From assembly GCA_036001225.1 (NCBI GenBank), contig DASYUM010000306.1:1-10667 (forward strand): DNA of 10,667 nt, written 5' to 3'. A model generated the notes under the pieces. That model searched no databases. It saw only the letters and a list, made by a program, of their open reading frames with translations, and had not been told where the DNA came from. The stretch's first letter is position 1, and every line of letters starts with the position of its first letter. Of the stretch, positions 1-6,250 are shown piece after piece. Origin of the DNA: DASYUM01 sp036001225. Lineage in GTDB: Bacteria; Methylomirabilota; Methylomirabilia; Rokubacteriales; DASRDR01. Position numbers and translations under genes: made by a program.

Positions 1-620
1 GCGTCGAAGACGCCGCCGCCGCTCGTGCCCTCGGTCACGGAGCCGTCCACCGTCCACGAGAGGCCTCCGTGGCGCTCGGTGTCGCGGATGTGACCGGCCC
101 AGACTTGCGGCGCGCCGGCGACCGCGAACCCGGCGAGCCAGACCTCGGCCCCGACGGCGAGGGGGGCCCCCAACCGCACGGGCCGACACACCGGTCCCAC
201 GGTTCGCAGCACGGCCAGGTCCCGGTCGTCCAGATCCACCTGGTGCAGCAACTCTCCGGGCACGCGCCGCGGGCCCTCGTCGTCGGGCAGGATCACGACC
301 AGATGAGTCGCGTCGGCGTCGCCGCCGGCCACGACGTGCCCGGCGGTCAGGAGATAGCAGGCCGCCTGCCCGGCTTCCTCGCGGGCGGCGATCGGCACGG
401 CCGAGCCACGTGTCACGACGACGCCGCTCCGCTCCACCCACACTTCGGCGAGCGCGGCGCCGAGGGCGCCTGGTTCGGTCGCGTCAGGGTGAAGATGCGC
501 GGTCGGTCGAGCGTGGCCGGACAGCATGAGGACTGAGAAGAGGAGCGAGGCAAGCCGCCACCCCGCGCTCAACCCCTCCCGGCTCCCGAGGCGGGTCCCT
601 CCCGGGCGGCTCGCCTGCAT
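1..620 (-). CDS. Exported trypsin-like serine protease, N-terminal part (cut by window edge)
   Basis: The minus-strand frame gives 206 codons running off the left edge. It starts at an ATG (618-620) and has an N-terminal signal-like segment (basic W-R, then LASLLFSVLMLSG, about residues 31-44), so the product is probably exported. A chymotrypsin-fold triad is visible in the usual order and spacing: His95 in LLTAGHVV, Asp134 in DDRDLAVLR, and Ser200 in EGTSGGGVFD. The G-T-S-G-G-G form is typical of bacterial Trypsin_2/S1C-type peptidases rather than digestive trypsins (GDSGGP). The substrate cannot be deduced. An HtrA-like protein with a PDZ domain is possible, because the C-terminus is outside the window. 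The start is uncertain: a TTG at 570-572 directly behind GGGAGGGG would give a shorter and cleaner signal peptide. The gene lies 181 bp downstream of the sensor kinase on the same strand, with no clear promoter of its own. Confidence 0.8.
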   Translation of the reverse strand, partial: MQASRPGGTRLGSREGLSAGWRLASLLFSVLMLSGHARPTAHLHPDATEPGALGAALAEVWVERSGVVVTRGSAVPIAAREEAGQAACYLLTAGHVVAGGDADATHLVVILPDDEGPRRVPGELLHQVDLDDRDLAVLRTVGPVCRPVRLGAPLAVGAEVWLAGFAVAGAPQVWAGHIRDTERHGGLSWTVDGSVTEGTSGGGVFD

Positions 621-801
621 CGCCTCGGGTAATGAGCAAAAAGGGTGCCTCGGCGTCGCGCGTCCGGTGAGGGCGGCCAGGTTCGATTTCACGGCAGGTT
701 AGCGAGCGCGCCCGGCGACGAGGGTCCCGGCCGGGATGGGCGGGTACGGCGCACGGGCCCGAGAGGCGGGTCGGTGGACCAGGCCGCGCCTCGAGGTGAC
801 C

Positions 802-2673
802 CTAGGCGGGCGCCGGTGTCCCCGCCTCCGGCAGCGGCAGGTCGAGGACGAACGTCGCCCCCCCCTCGGGGGAGTCTTCCACCCGCAGGTTCCCGCCGTG
901 GGAGAGCAGGATCTCGCGGGAGACGGCCAACCCGAGGCCGGTCCCCTCGCCGGGCGGCTTGGTCGTGAAGAACCAGTCGAAGATCTTGGCCTTGACCGCC
1001 GGCGGAATCCCGGGGCCGTCGTCCATGAAGCTGATCTCCACCCTCCGTTCGAGCCGCCGGGTCTGCACGGTGATCGCGGTACCCTTCTCCGCCGCGTCCA
1101 TCGCCTGGCGGGCGTTCACCAGCAGGTTGATAAAGACCTGCCCGAGCCGGTGCGGGTCGACCTTCAGCTGGGGCAGGCTGGGGTCGAACGCGGCCACCAG
1201 TTTGATCCCCGACACCGCGCACTGCGGTCGCTCGAGATCCATGGCCACCTGCAGGGTCTGGTGGAGATCGACCAGCTCCAGGGTAGGTGGCGCCGGCCGG
1301 GCCATCTTGAGCAGCTCGCGGACCAGGCGCTGCGCGCGCTGGGCGGCCTCCACGATGTGGCCTGCGCGCTCGCGGCTCTTGTCGTCGGCCGACTCTTTCT
1401 GGATGAGCTGGGCGAAGGCGGTGACGGCGGTGAGGGGGGCGTTGATGTCGTGGACGACGCCGGCCATGCTCTGGCCGATGCTGGCCAGACGCTCGGCCTC
1501 CATGAGGTGCGTGCGGGCCTGGGCCATTTCGGCCTCGAGCACCCCCACGGCGGCGGCCCGGTCCTGACTCGACAGCGCCAACTCGAGCTGGCGGGCGAGG
1601 CCGCCCAGGACGTTGAGGTCTTCGGACGGCAGCACGAAGCCCGGGTCCTCCCACCCCAGCACCAGCGCGCAACGGGAGGGCGCGTCGAGAGCTCCCACCG
1701 GGAGCACGAGGAGCCGGGCCGGCAGGCGGCTGTCTGCGGGCCGCCCCTCGAGCCTCAGCGTCTTCACCCACGCCGGCTCGCGTCCTTCGAACGCGCTGGT
1801 GACCTCGCCGCCGGCGGCGAGCCCCAAGCCGCCGAGCTGCTCGGCGCCCCGCTCGCCCACGGCCGTCGTCCATTCGGCGACCGCCGGCAGTGGTCCGCCT
1901 TCGGCGCCGCCGAAGAACGCGAAGGCCACGCTCGGGCGGAGTGTCTCGCCCAGGCTCGGCATGAGGCTGGCGAGGGCGGCGGCCGGCTCGCGATCGCCCC
2001 CGAAGGCCTCGGTGACCGAGAGCAGCGTCTGGAGCGAGCGCGCCCGGGTCTGGACGGTCTGGAGGAGGTTCGTCTGGTCGATGGAGAGCGCGGCGGTGTC
2101 GGCGAAGAGCCGGAGCACCGCCAGGTCTTCTTCGGTGAACTTGTCCCCGCCGGCCAGGCGGTTGGCGTTGAGGACGCCGACCACCCGACCCTCGACGTGG
2201 AGCGGCACCGACAGCGAGGAGCGGATCCGCCCGCCCTTGGGCGTGAAGTTGGTGAAGCGCGAGAAGTCGTCGCCTTCGTTGAGGAGGAGCGGCCGCCCTT
2301 CCCGGGCGACCCAGCCGGCGACGCCGTCACCGATCCGCGTCGGCTGGAGCCGCATGGTCACGTGCTCGCCAGCCTTGCGGGCGGAGACCACGCGCAGCTC
2401 GTCGCCCTCCAGGAGCATCAGCGAGGCTTCGTCGGCCGCCAGGCAGTCGGCGGCGCCATCCACGATGTGACGGAAGAGCTCCCGAGGCGTGACCTTCTTG
2501 GTGAGGAGGCTCGCCGTGACCGCCTGGACCCGTATGATGTCTTCCAGGCGGAGAGCGGCTCCGGTCTCGCGGGCCGCGTCGTCGGCCGGCCGGACCGGGG
2601 GCGGGGTGGGCGTCGGCGCTTCCGCGACGTCGGGGACGGGCTCGCCGCCGAACAGCCGGGTGAGCCAGCTCAT
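802..2673 (-). CDS. Soluble GAF-domain sensor histidine kinase (no receiver)
   Basis: This is a 623-residue sensor kinase that would autophosphorylate on histidine and pass the phosphate to a separate response regulator. Residues count from the ATG at 2671-2673. A short amphipathic start (MSWLTRLFGGE) and a Pro/Thr-rich linker precede a canonical GAF domain (about 47-203, with IGDGVAGWVAREG and RSSLSVPL) and a second, degenerate GAF-like region (about 215-370). The kinase core follows: H-box with His408 (VVHDINAPLT), N-box with Asn520 (NLLVNARQAM), G1 box Asp552 (DDGPGIP), F-box FFTTKPP, and G2 box GEGTGLGLAVS. No transmembrane segment is visible, so sensing is probably cytoplasmic. A TTG at 2710-2712, 13 codons upstream and abutting GGGAGGGG, is an alternative start; the ATG lacks a clear Shine-Dalgarno, but its N-terminus looks natural. 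No partner regulator is adjacent. The ligand is unknown. Confidence 0.9.
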   Translation of the reverse strand: MSWLTRLFGGEPVPDVAEAPTPTPPPVRPADDAARETGAALRLEDIIRVQAVTASLLTKKVTPRELFRHIVDGAADCLAADEASLMLLEGDELRVVSARKAGEHVTMRLQPTRIGDGVAGWVAREGRPLLLNEGDDFSRFTNFTPKGGRIRSSLSVPLHVEGRVVGVLNANRLAGGDKFTEEDLAVLRLFADTAALSIDQTNLLQTVQTRARSLQTLLSVTEAFGGDREPAAALASLMPSLGETLRPSVAFAFFGGAEGGPLPAVAEWTTAVGERGAEQLGGLGLAAGGEVTSAFEGREPAWVKTLRLEGRPADSRLPARLLVLPVGALDAPSRCALVLGWEDPGFVLPSEDLNVLGGLARQLELALSSQDRAAAVGVLEAEMAQARTHLMEAERLASIGQSMAGVVHDINAPLTAVTAFAQLIQKESADDKSRERAGHIVEAAQRAQRLVRELLKMARPAPPTLELVDLHQTLQVAMDLERPQCAVSGIKLVAAFDPSLPQLKVDPHRLGQVFINLLVNARQAMDAAEKGTAITVQTRRLERRVEISFMDDGPGIPPAVKAKIFDWFFTTKPPGEGTGLGLAVSREILLSHGGNLRVEDSPEGGATFVLDLPLPEAGTPAPA

Positions 2674-2749
2674 CGGTAGACGGTCTGAGGGCGACGAGAC
2701 GACACCGACCAACCCCTCCCTGCGCAGGTGGACACTTGGCGGCCGGCCC

Positions 2750-2780
2750 AGTCTACCCCGAAGACCGCCACCCCCGCCAA
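2750..2780 (-). promoter_or_regulatory. Possible promoter of the GAF sensor kinase
   Basis: On the minus strand, TTGGCG (2775-2780) is followed after 19 bp by TAGACT (2750-2755), about 70 bp upstream of the chosen ATG. The spacing is longer than the usual 17, so the match is weak. It gains some support because the same -35 hexamer, TTGGCG, sits in the much better promoter of the three-GAF kinase at 6181-6186. Judged by eye only. Confidence 0.28.
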
Positions 2781-2827
2781 CATTCCTGCCGAGCCACGCG
2801 GCGGGGCCGATCCCCAGGCGAAATCTC

Positions 2828-2857
2828 TTGGGGGTACACCCGGGGCCATGCTACGGT
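2828..2857 (+). promoter_or_regulatory. Probable promoter of the lipoprotein gene
   Basis: TTGGGG (2828-2833), an 18 bp spacer and TACGGT (2852-2857) precede the lipoprotein. The -10 is preceded by TG-N, so TGCTACGGT fits the extended -10 form. The predicted transcript would start near 2864, giving an 80-nt leader that begins just before the inverted repeats at 2872-2909. Read by eye. Confidence 0.4.
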
Positions 2858-2871
2858 ACCCGAACAGTTGG

Positions 2872-2936
2872 CGTCCCTCCAGTCGCGCCCGGAGGGACGT
2901 GGGTCCTCCGAACCCTGTGCCCAGAACGCGGGAGGA
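2872..2936 (+). promoter_or_regulatory. Leader with mutually exclusive hairpins reaching the ribosome binding site
   Basis: Four pairing segments are visible between the predicted transcription start and the lipoprotein ATG. Arm 1 is CGTCCCTCC (2872-2880) and arm 2 is GGAGGGACG (2891-2899), a perfect 9-bp pair with a 10-nt loop. Arm 3 is GTCCTCC (2903-2909), which can pair with arm 2 with one bulge. Arm 4 is the Shine-Dalgarno GGAGGA (2931-2936), exactly complementary to TCCTCC (2904-2909) in arm 3. Pairing 1:2 would free arm 3 to cover the ribosome binding site, and pairing 2:3 would leave it open. That is the logic of a translational attenuator, but no known riboswitch class was recognised, and purine-rich repeats can arise by chance at this GC content. 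Confidence 0.35.
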
Positions 2937-2942
2937 ACGGTG

Positions 2943-3290
2943 ATGCGCACCAAGGTACTCGCGGTGCTCGGGCTGGCGGCCCTGGTGGCGGCAGGGTGCG
3001 CGGCCGACCAGCTGAAGTCCCAGAAGGACAACGCGTGGTCCCACGTGGGCAACGCGGTGCCCGACACACAGCCCGCCAACGCCGGCGGCTACGGCCATCC
3101 CTTCCGCGCTCTCGCCTTCGTGTTCCACCCGGTCGGCGTGGCGCTCGACTGGGCCCTGGTCAAGCCGTTCTATCTGCTGGCCGGGGTCGCCCCCGAGTGG
3201 TTCGGGCTGAGGGCGGAGGACGCTCAGCGCTACCAGTCGCATTACCCGGAGCTCATCAACTCGCCGAGCGCGCCCAAGCGCCTCGAGTAA
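2943..3290 (+). CDS. Small lipoprotein of unknown function
   Basis: This is a 115-residue protein. The start is well supported: GGGAGGA lies 7-8 nt upstream of the ATG at 2943. Residues 1-18 form a lipoprotein signal peptide (basic MRTK, hydrophobic LAVLGLAALVAAG) with a lipobox ending at Cys19, the predicted lipidated residue. The residue after it is Ala rather than Asp, so in a diderm the Lol rule would favour the outer membrane. The mature part has a conserved-looking hydrophobic block (about residues 51-88: HPFRALAFVFHPVGVALDW, then KPFYLLAG, then PEWFG) and a charged C-terminal tail. The block resembles small HP-(I/V)-GV-x-LD proteins recalled from other environmental bacteria, but no function is known to me. 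It could be peripheral on, or re-enter, the membrane. It is flanked by kinase genes on the opposite strand on both sides and has its own promoter and leader. Confidence 0.82.
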   Translation: MRTKVLAVLGLAALVAAGCAADQLKSQKDNAWSHVGNAVPDTQPANAGGYGHPFRALAFVFHPVGVALDWALVKPFYLLAGVAPEWFGLRAEDAQRYQSHYPELINSPSAPKRLE

Positions 3291-3342
3291 GCTTCGGAAA
3301 GGGGCTGACGGCCTTCCCCGAACAGCCGGGCCGTTCGCTCGT

Positions 3343-6057
3343 TTAGCCGCGGCGGCCCCCGGCCTGCTCCACGATCCGGAGGATCTGCTCGGCCTGGAAC
3401 GGCTTGGCGATGACCTCCGAGATGCCGCTTCGCTGAAGTTCGGCCGGATCCAGGCGGTCGCCCCAGCCCGTGATCAGGACCACCGGAAGCTGGGGCCGGG
3501 TCGCCCGCAGCCGGGCGGCGACCTCCCACCCCGACATCCCGGGCAACCCGAGGTCGATCAGCGCCACGTCGGGCGTCTCGCCGCTGTTCACCAGGGCCAG
3601 TCCCATCGGGCCGTCGGCGGCCGTCAGGGCCACGTGGCCAGCGGCGCCCAGGATGTCGGCGACCAGCTCCCGGACCGCCGGTTCGTCGTCGATGACCAGC
3701 ACGCGGGCCGGGGTGACGGCCAGCCGCGTGATGGCGGGGCGGGCGTGCCCGCGGGAGGCCCGCTCGCTCGCGCTCGGCTGGGGCAGCGTGATGACGAAGG
3801 TGGCGCCCGCCCCTTCCTTGCTCTCGACGTCGATGCGGCCGCCGTGGCGCTTGATGATCCCGTAGGCCACGCTGAGCCCGAGGCCGGTGCTCCGCGGGCC
3901 CTTGGTGGTGAAAAACGGCTCGAAGACGCGTTCGCGGACCTCCGGGGGCATGCCGGGGCCGGTGTCGCGCACGGCGGCCACCACGGCGCCCGGCTCTCCG
4001 GTGACGGTGCAGTGGATGCCACCGCCCTCCGGCATCGCGTCCACGGCATTGAGCAGCAGGTTGGTGAACACCTCCCGCAGCTCGGCCGCCTCGCCGGCCA
4101 CCGGCGGCACGTCGGCGAAGTCGGTGGTGACCGTGTAGGTCACGCCGCGGACCTGGGCCTCGTCCTTCCAGCGGCCCTTGGTCAGCTCGACTGCCTCCCG
4201 GATGACCTGGCGCAGGTCCACCGGCTCGAAGACGCGGGTCCGCCGGGTCCGAGTGAACTCCTGGATCCGCCGCACGGTGTGGGCGGCGTCGGCGGCGGCC
4301 CGCTCGATCATCCCCAGGCCCCGGCTGAGGTCGGGGTCGGTCGCCTGCATCTGGAGGAGCTGGACCCGGCCCAGGATCACCGCGAGCAGGTTGTTGAAGT
4401 CGTGGGCGACCCCACTCGCCATCTCGCCCAGCGCACGTAGTCGCTCGGTCTGGATCAGCCGGTCCTGGGAGGCGCGCAGCTCTTCCAGCGCCCGCTGGCG
4501 CTCGGCCAGCAGGCGGGCGTTGACGATGGCGACGGCGGCGTAGTCGGCGAGCCCGGCCAGGAACGCCTCGTCGCGGTCGGTGAACGGACGGGCCGTCCGG
4601 TTGAAGACCCACAGCGCCCCGATCACCTGCTCCTGCTCGAGGATCGGCACCCCGAGGTTGGTGACGATGCCCTCGGCGCGGGCGGCGTCGTCGAACGCGT
4701 GCACGAACCGGGGGTCGGCCAGATAGTCGTCGGTGCGGAACGGCCGCTTGTGGAGCAGGAACCAGCCGCCGATCCCCTGACCGGGCTGGATCCGATAGCG
4801 CCCGAACGCCCGCGAGCGGGCACCGGCGGACGCCACCGTCTCGACTTCCAGGCTGCCCGGATCGACCAGCGCGCAGAAGGCGGCGTCGCTGCCGGTGCCG
4901 GTCCGCGCGGCCTCCACGATCTCCTGGAACACGCGCGGCAGCTCGTGGGAGCGGGCCAGGTTCAGCCCGATCCGCTGGAGCATCTGGACCTCGGCCGCCC
5001 GCGACTGGGCCGTCTCGTAGAGCGCGGCGTTCTGGATGGCGACGGCGGCGTGGCGGGCGAGGGCCTCGATCGTGCTGACGTCGAACCGGTCGAACGGCTC
5101 GACGGTCCGGCGATGGACCCACAGGATGCCGAGCGGCTTTTCTCCGGCCATGATGGGCACCGCGGCGGTGGCCCGGATCGCCTCCAGGCGGGCGGCCTCG
5201 TCGGGCGGCCAGCGCGGGTCGTTCAGCCGATCGGGCGTGATCACGGGCGCCCGCGTCTCCAGGACCTGCCCGCCGACCCCCGAGCCCGGGCGAAAGACCA
5301 TGCGCTGGAAGACGTCGGTCCGGTGGCCGATCTTGGCCACCACGATCGCCTCGGCCTCGTCCGGCCCGCAGAGGGCCAGCGTCGCCAGGTCCGCGCGGCA
5401 GAGCCGGCGCGTGTGCTCCACGACCCGCTGGAGGAGAGTATCCCGATCGAGGGCGGCCGAGACGTCGCGGGCGATCTCGGTGAGGGCCTCCGCCTGATGG
5501 CGCTGCCGCTGGGCCGCCGCGTACAGCCGCGCGTTCTCCAGCGCGATGGCCGCGTGATCGGCGAACGCCTGGACGATCGCGACCTCGTCGTCGGTCACCT
5601 TGCGCCGGGCCCGCGAGCGGAGGAGAAGGACCCCGGTCACCCGGGAGCCGATGCGGAGCGGCGCGCCGAGATAGGTGTGGAACCCGAACCGCCGGTCGGC
5701 CTCCCGGTGCTGCGCGTCCAGGCGAGGGTCGTTCTGGAGGTCCTCGACGACCAGGACCTCGCCGGTGGCGGCCACCCGGCCGGAGAGGCTCTCCCCGATC
5801 TTGATCCGGGGGCGGAGCATGAGGGCGTCGCCCCACTGACCGGCGATCACCAGGTCGTCGCCCTCGACGAGGCGGAAGCCGCCGGTCTCGAACCCGAGCA
5901 ACCGGGCCGCCGCGTCGGCGATCGTGTCGAGGAGGATGTCGGGCGGGGTGAGGGCGGTGATGTGCTTGATGGTGTCGAGGAGCGCCCGGACCTGCAGCTC
6001 GGTGCCGCTGGCCAGGCCGAGCATGCCCCGGGCTTGCGCCTCGCCCTCGTGACCCAC
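3343..6057 (-). CDS. Three-GAF hybrid histidine kinase with C-terminal receiver
   Basis: This is a 904-residue soluble hybrid kinase, expected to phosphorylate itself on His, move the phosphate to its own receiver Asp, and probably feed a phosphorelay through an HPt protein. Residues count from the GTG at 6055-6057. Three GAF domains occupy about 23-180, 187-350 and 355-520, each ending in a helix of the A-x-NARLY type. The core has His552 in GVAHDFNNLL (the HDFNN type seen in CckA-like hybrids), Asn670 in NLLLNAVDAM, Asp698 in DTGPGM, FFTTKG and STGLGLS. The receiver (about 784-900) has Asp790/Asp791, phospho-acceptor Asp835, Thr863 and Lys885, all intact. No membrane segment is visible. The GTG is chosen because GGGAGGGGG ends 6 nt upstream (core GGAGG 9 nt). 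A longer frame from 6228 would run over the promoter and hairpin and adds low-complexity sequence. It is paralogous to the divergent six-GAF kinase. Its ligands are unknown. Confidence 0.92.
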   Translation of the reverse strand: MGHEGEAQARGMLGLASGTELQVRALLDTIKHITALTPPDILLDTIADAAARLLGFETGGFRLVEGDDLVIAGQWGDALMLRPRIKIGESLSGRVAATGEVLVVEDLQNDPRLDAQHREADRRFGFHTYLGAPLRIGSRVTGVLLLRSRARRKVTDDEVAIVQAFADHAAIALENARLYAAAQRQRHQAEALTEIARDVSAALDRDTLLQRVVEHTRRLCRADLATLALCGPDEAEAIVVAKIGHRTDVFQRMVFRPGSGVGGQVLETRAPVITPDRLNDPRWPPDEAARLEAIRATAAVPIMAGEKPLGILWVHRRTVEPFDRFDVSTIEALARHAAVAIQNAALYETAQSRAAEVQMLQRIGLNLARSHELPRVFQEIVEAARTGTGSDAAFCALVDPGSLEVETVASAGARSRAFGRYRIQPGQGIGGWFLLHKRPFRTDDYLADPRFVHAFDDAARAEGIVTNLGVPILEQEQVIGALWVFNRTARPFTDRDEAFLAGLADYAAVAIVNARLLAERQRALEELRASQDRLIQTERLRALGEMASGVAHDFNNLLAVILGRVQLLQMQATDPDLSRGLGMIERAAADAAHTVRRIQEFTRTRRTRVFEPVDLRQVIREAVELTKGRWKDEAQVRGVTYTVTTDFADVPPVAGEAAELREVFTNLLLNAVDAMPEGGGIHCTVTGEPGAVVAAVRDTGPGMPPEVRERVFEPFFTTKGPRSTGLGLSVAYGIIKRHGGRIDVESKEGAGATFVITLPQPSASERASRGHARPAITRLAVTPARVLVIDDEPAVRELVADILGAAGHVALTAADGPMGLALVNSGETPDVALIDLGLPGMSGWEVAARLRATRPQLPVVLITGWGDRLDPAELQRSGISEVIAKPFQAEQILRIVEQAGGRRG

Positions 6058-6063
6058 TGGAAT

Positions 6064-6072
6064 CCCCCTCCC
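6064..6072 (-). promoter_or_regulatory. Ribosome binding site fixing the GTG start of the three-GAF kinase
   Basis: On the minus strand GGGAGGGGG lies with its GGAGG core 9 nt before the GTG at 6055-6057. It is the best ribosome binding site in the frame and decides between this GTG, a downstream ATG at 6022-6024, and the longer frame starting at 6228. Confidence 0.65.
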
Positions 6073-6097
6073 GCGACCGGCACCCCGCCGGTTATTG

Positions 6098-6156
6098 GGT
6101 GGCGCGCCCCGGACGGCGGGGCCCCCGCCCCGCGACGTCCGGGGGCGCGCGTGCCC
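6098..6156 (-). promoter_or_regulatory. Strong hairpin at the 5' end of the three-GAF kinase leader
   Basis: GCGCGCCCCGGACG (6102-6115) is complementary to CGTCCGGGGGCGCGC (6136-6150) apart from one bulged base. Inside it, GCGGGG (6116-6121) pairs with CCCCGC (6128-6133) around a 6-nt loop. The result is an almost continuous stem of about 20 bp, nearly all G-C. The promoter at 6158-6186 would start transcription near 6151, so the stem would sit at the very 5' end of the minus-strand mRNA, followed by a second small hairpin, CCGGC/GCCGG (6077-6091), before the ribosome binding site. A role in RNA stability, translation or premature termination is inference. No U-run follows, so it is not a standard terminator. 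Confidence 0.5.
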
Positions 6157-6157
6157 G

Positions 6158-6186
6158 ATTATATGCGCGCCGTCGGCCTCCGCCAA
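6158..6186 (-). promoter_or_regulatory. Promoter of the three-GAF hybrid kinase
   Basis: The minus strand reads TTGGCG (6181-6186), a 17 bp spacer, then a perfect TATAAT (6158-6163). This is the best sigma-70-type promoter in the window and stands out in such GC-rich DNA. The predicted start is near 6151, giving a leader of about 93 nt to the GTG, filled largely by the hairpin at 6098-6156. Confidence 0.6.
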
Positions 6187-6209
6187 CCAGGGGGTTCCGG
6201 TATCGGCTG

Positions 6210-6218
6210 TGTCATAAT
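6210..6218 (+). promoter_or_regulatory. Extended -10 promoter of the six-GAF hybrid kinase
   Basis: TGTCATAAT fits TG-N plus a -10 hexamer (CATAAT, 5 of 6 to consensus). No good -35 is visible 16-18 bp upstream, which is tolerated in extended -10 promoters. The predicted start near 6225 leaves a short leader of about 25 nt that carries the AGGAGG site. Confidence 0.42.
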
Positions 6219-6240
6219 CGGGGGCCATCGAATCGGGGCG

Positions 6241-6246
6241 AGGAGG
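6241..6246 (+). promoter_or_regulatory. Ribosome binding site supporting the TTG start of the six-GAF kinase
   Basis: AGGAGG is followed after 4 nt (GGGA) by TTG at 6251. No ATG is available in this frame near the 5' end, and an in-frame TAA lies at 6215-6217, so this site and TTG are the best-supported start. Spacing is slightly short. Confidence 0.5.
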
Positions 6247-6250
6247 GGGA

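Larger units (their letters stand above)
6154..6222. repeat. 9-bp inverted repeat spanning both divergent -10 elements
   Basis: CCCGATTAT (6154-6162) and ATAATCGGG (6214-6222) are perfect inverted copies separated by 51 bp. Each copy covers most of a predicted -10 element plus the bases just downstream, one for each divergent kinase gene. The second copy overlaps TGTCATAAT on the plus strand and the first overlaps TATAAT on the minus strand. The repeat may be an operator, or simply a shared promoter consensus. Confidence 0.5.

Noticed and set aside
69..536. A 155-codon plus-strand frame
   Set aside because: It lies antisense to the serine protease, whose catalytic motifs and signal peptide are clear on the minus strand.
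621..801. Possible terminator or promoter between the sensor kinase and the protease
   Set aside because: A T-run on the minus strand (A-run 638-642) lacks a convincing stem before it, and CCCGGCCGGG (725-734) is a bare palindrome without loop or U-run. No clear -35/-10 pair was found.
736..2679. A 647-codon plus-strand frame opposite the sensor kinase
   Set aside because: No domain and a shadow-like composition; the minus strand holds all the histidine kinase boxes.
3291..3342. Possible convergent terminator between the lipoprotein and the three-GAF kinase (ACGGCC at 3308-3313 with GGCCGT at 3329-3334)
   Set aside because: The stem is only 6 bp with a 15-nt loop and no U-run; not better than chance at this GC content.
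6058..6228. N-terminal extension of the three-GAF kinase to a start at 6228
   Set aside because: The extra 57 residues are Gly/Arg/Pro-rich, overlap a perfect TATAAT promoter and a long hairpin, and would ignore a strong ribosome binding site at the GTG.
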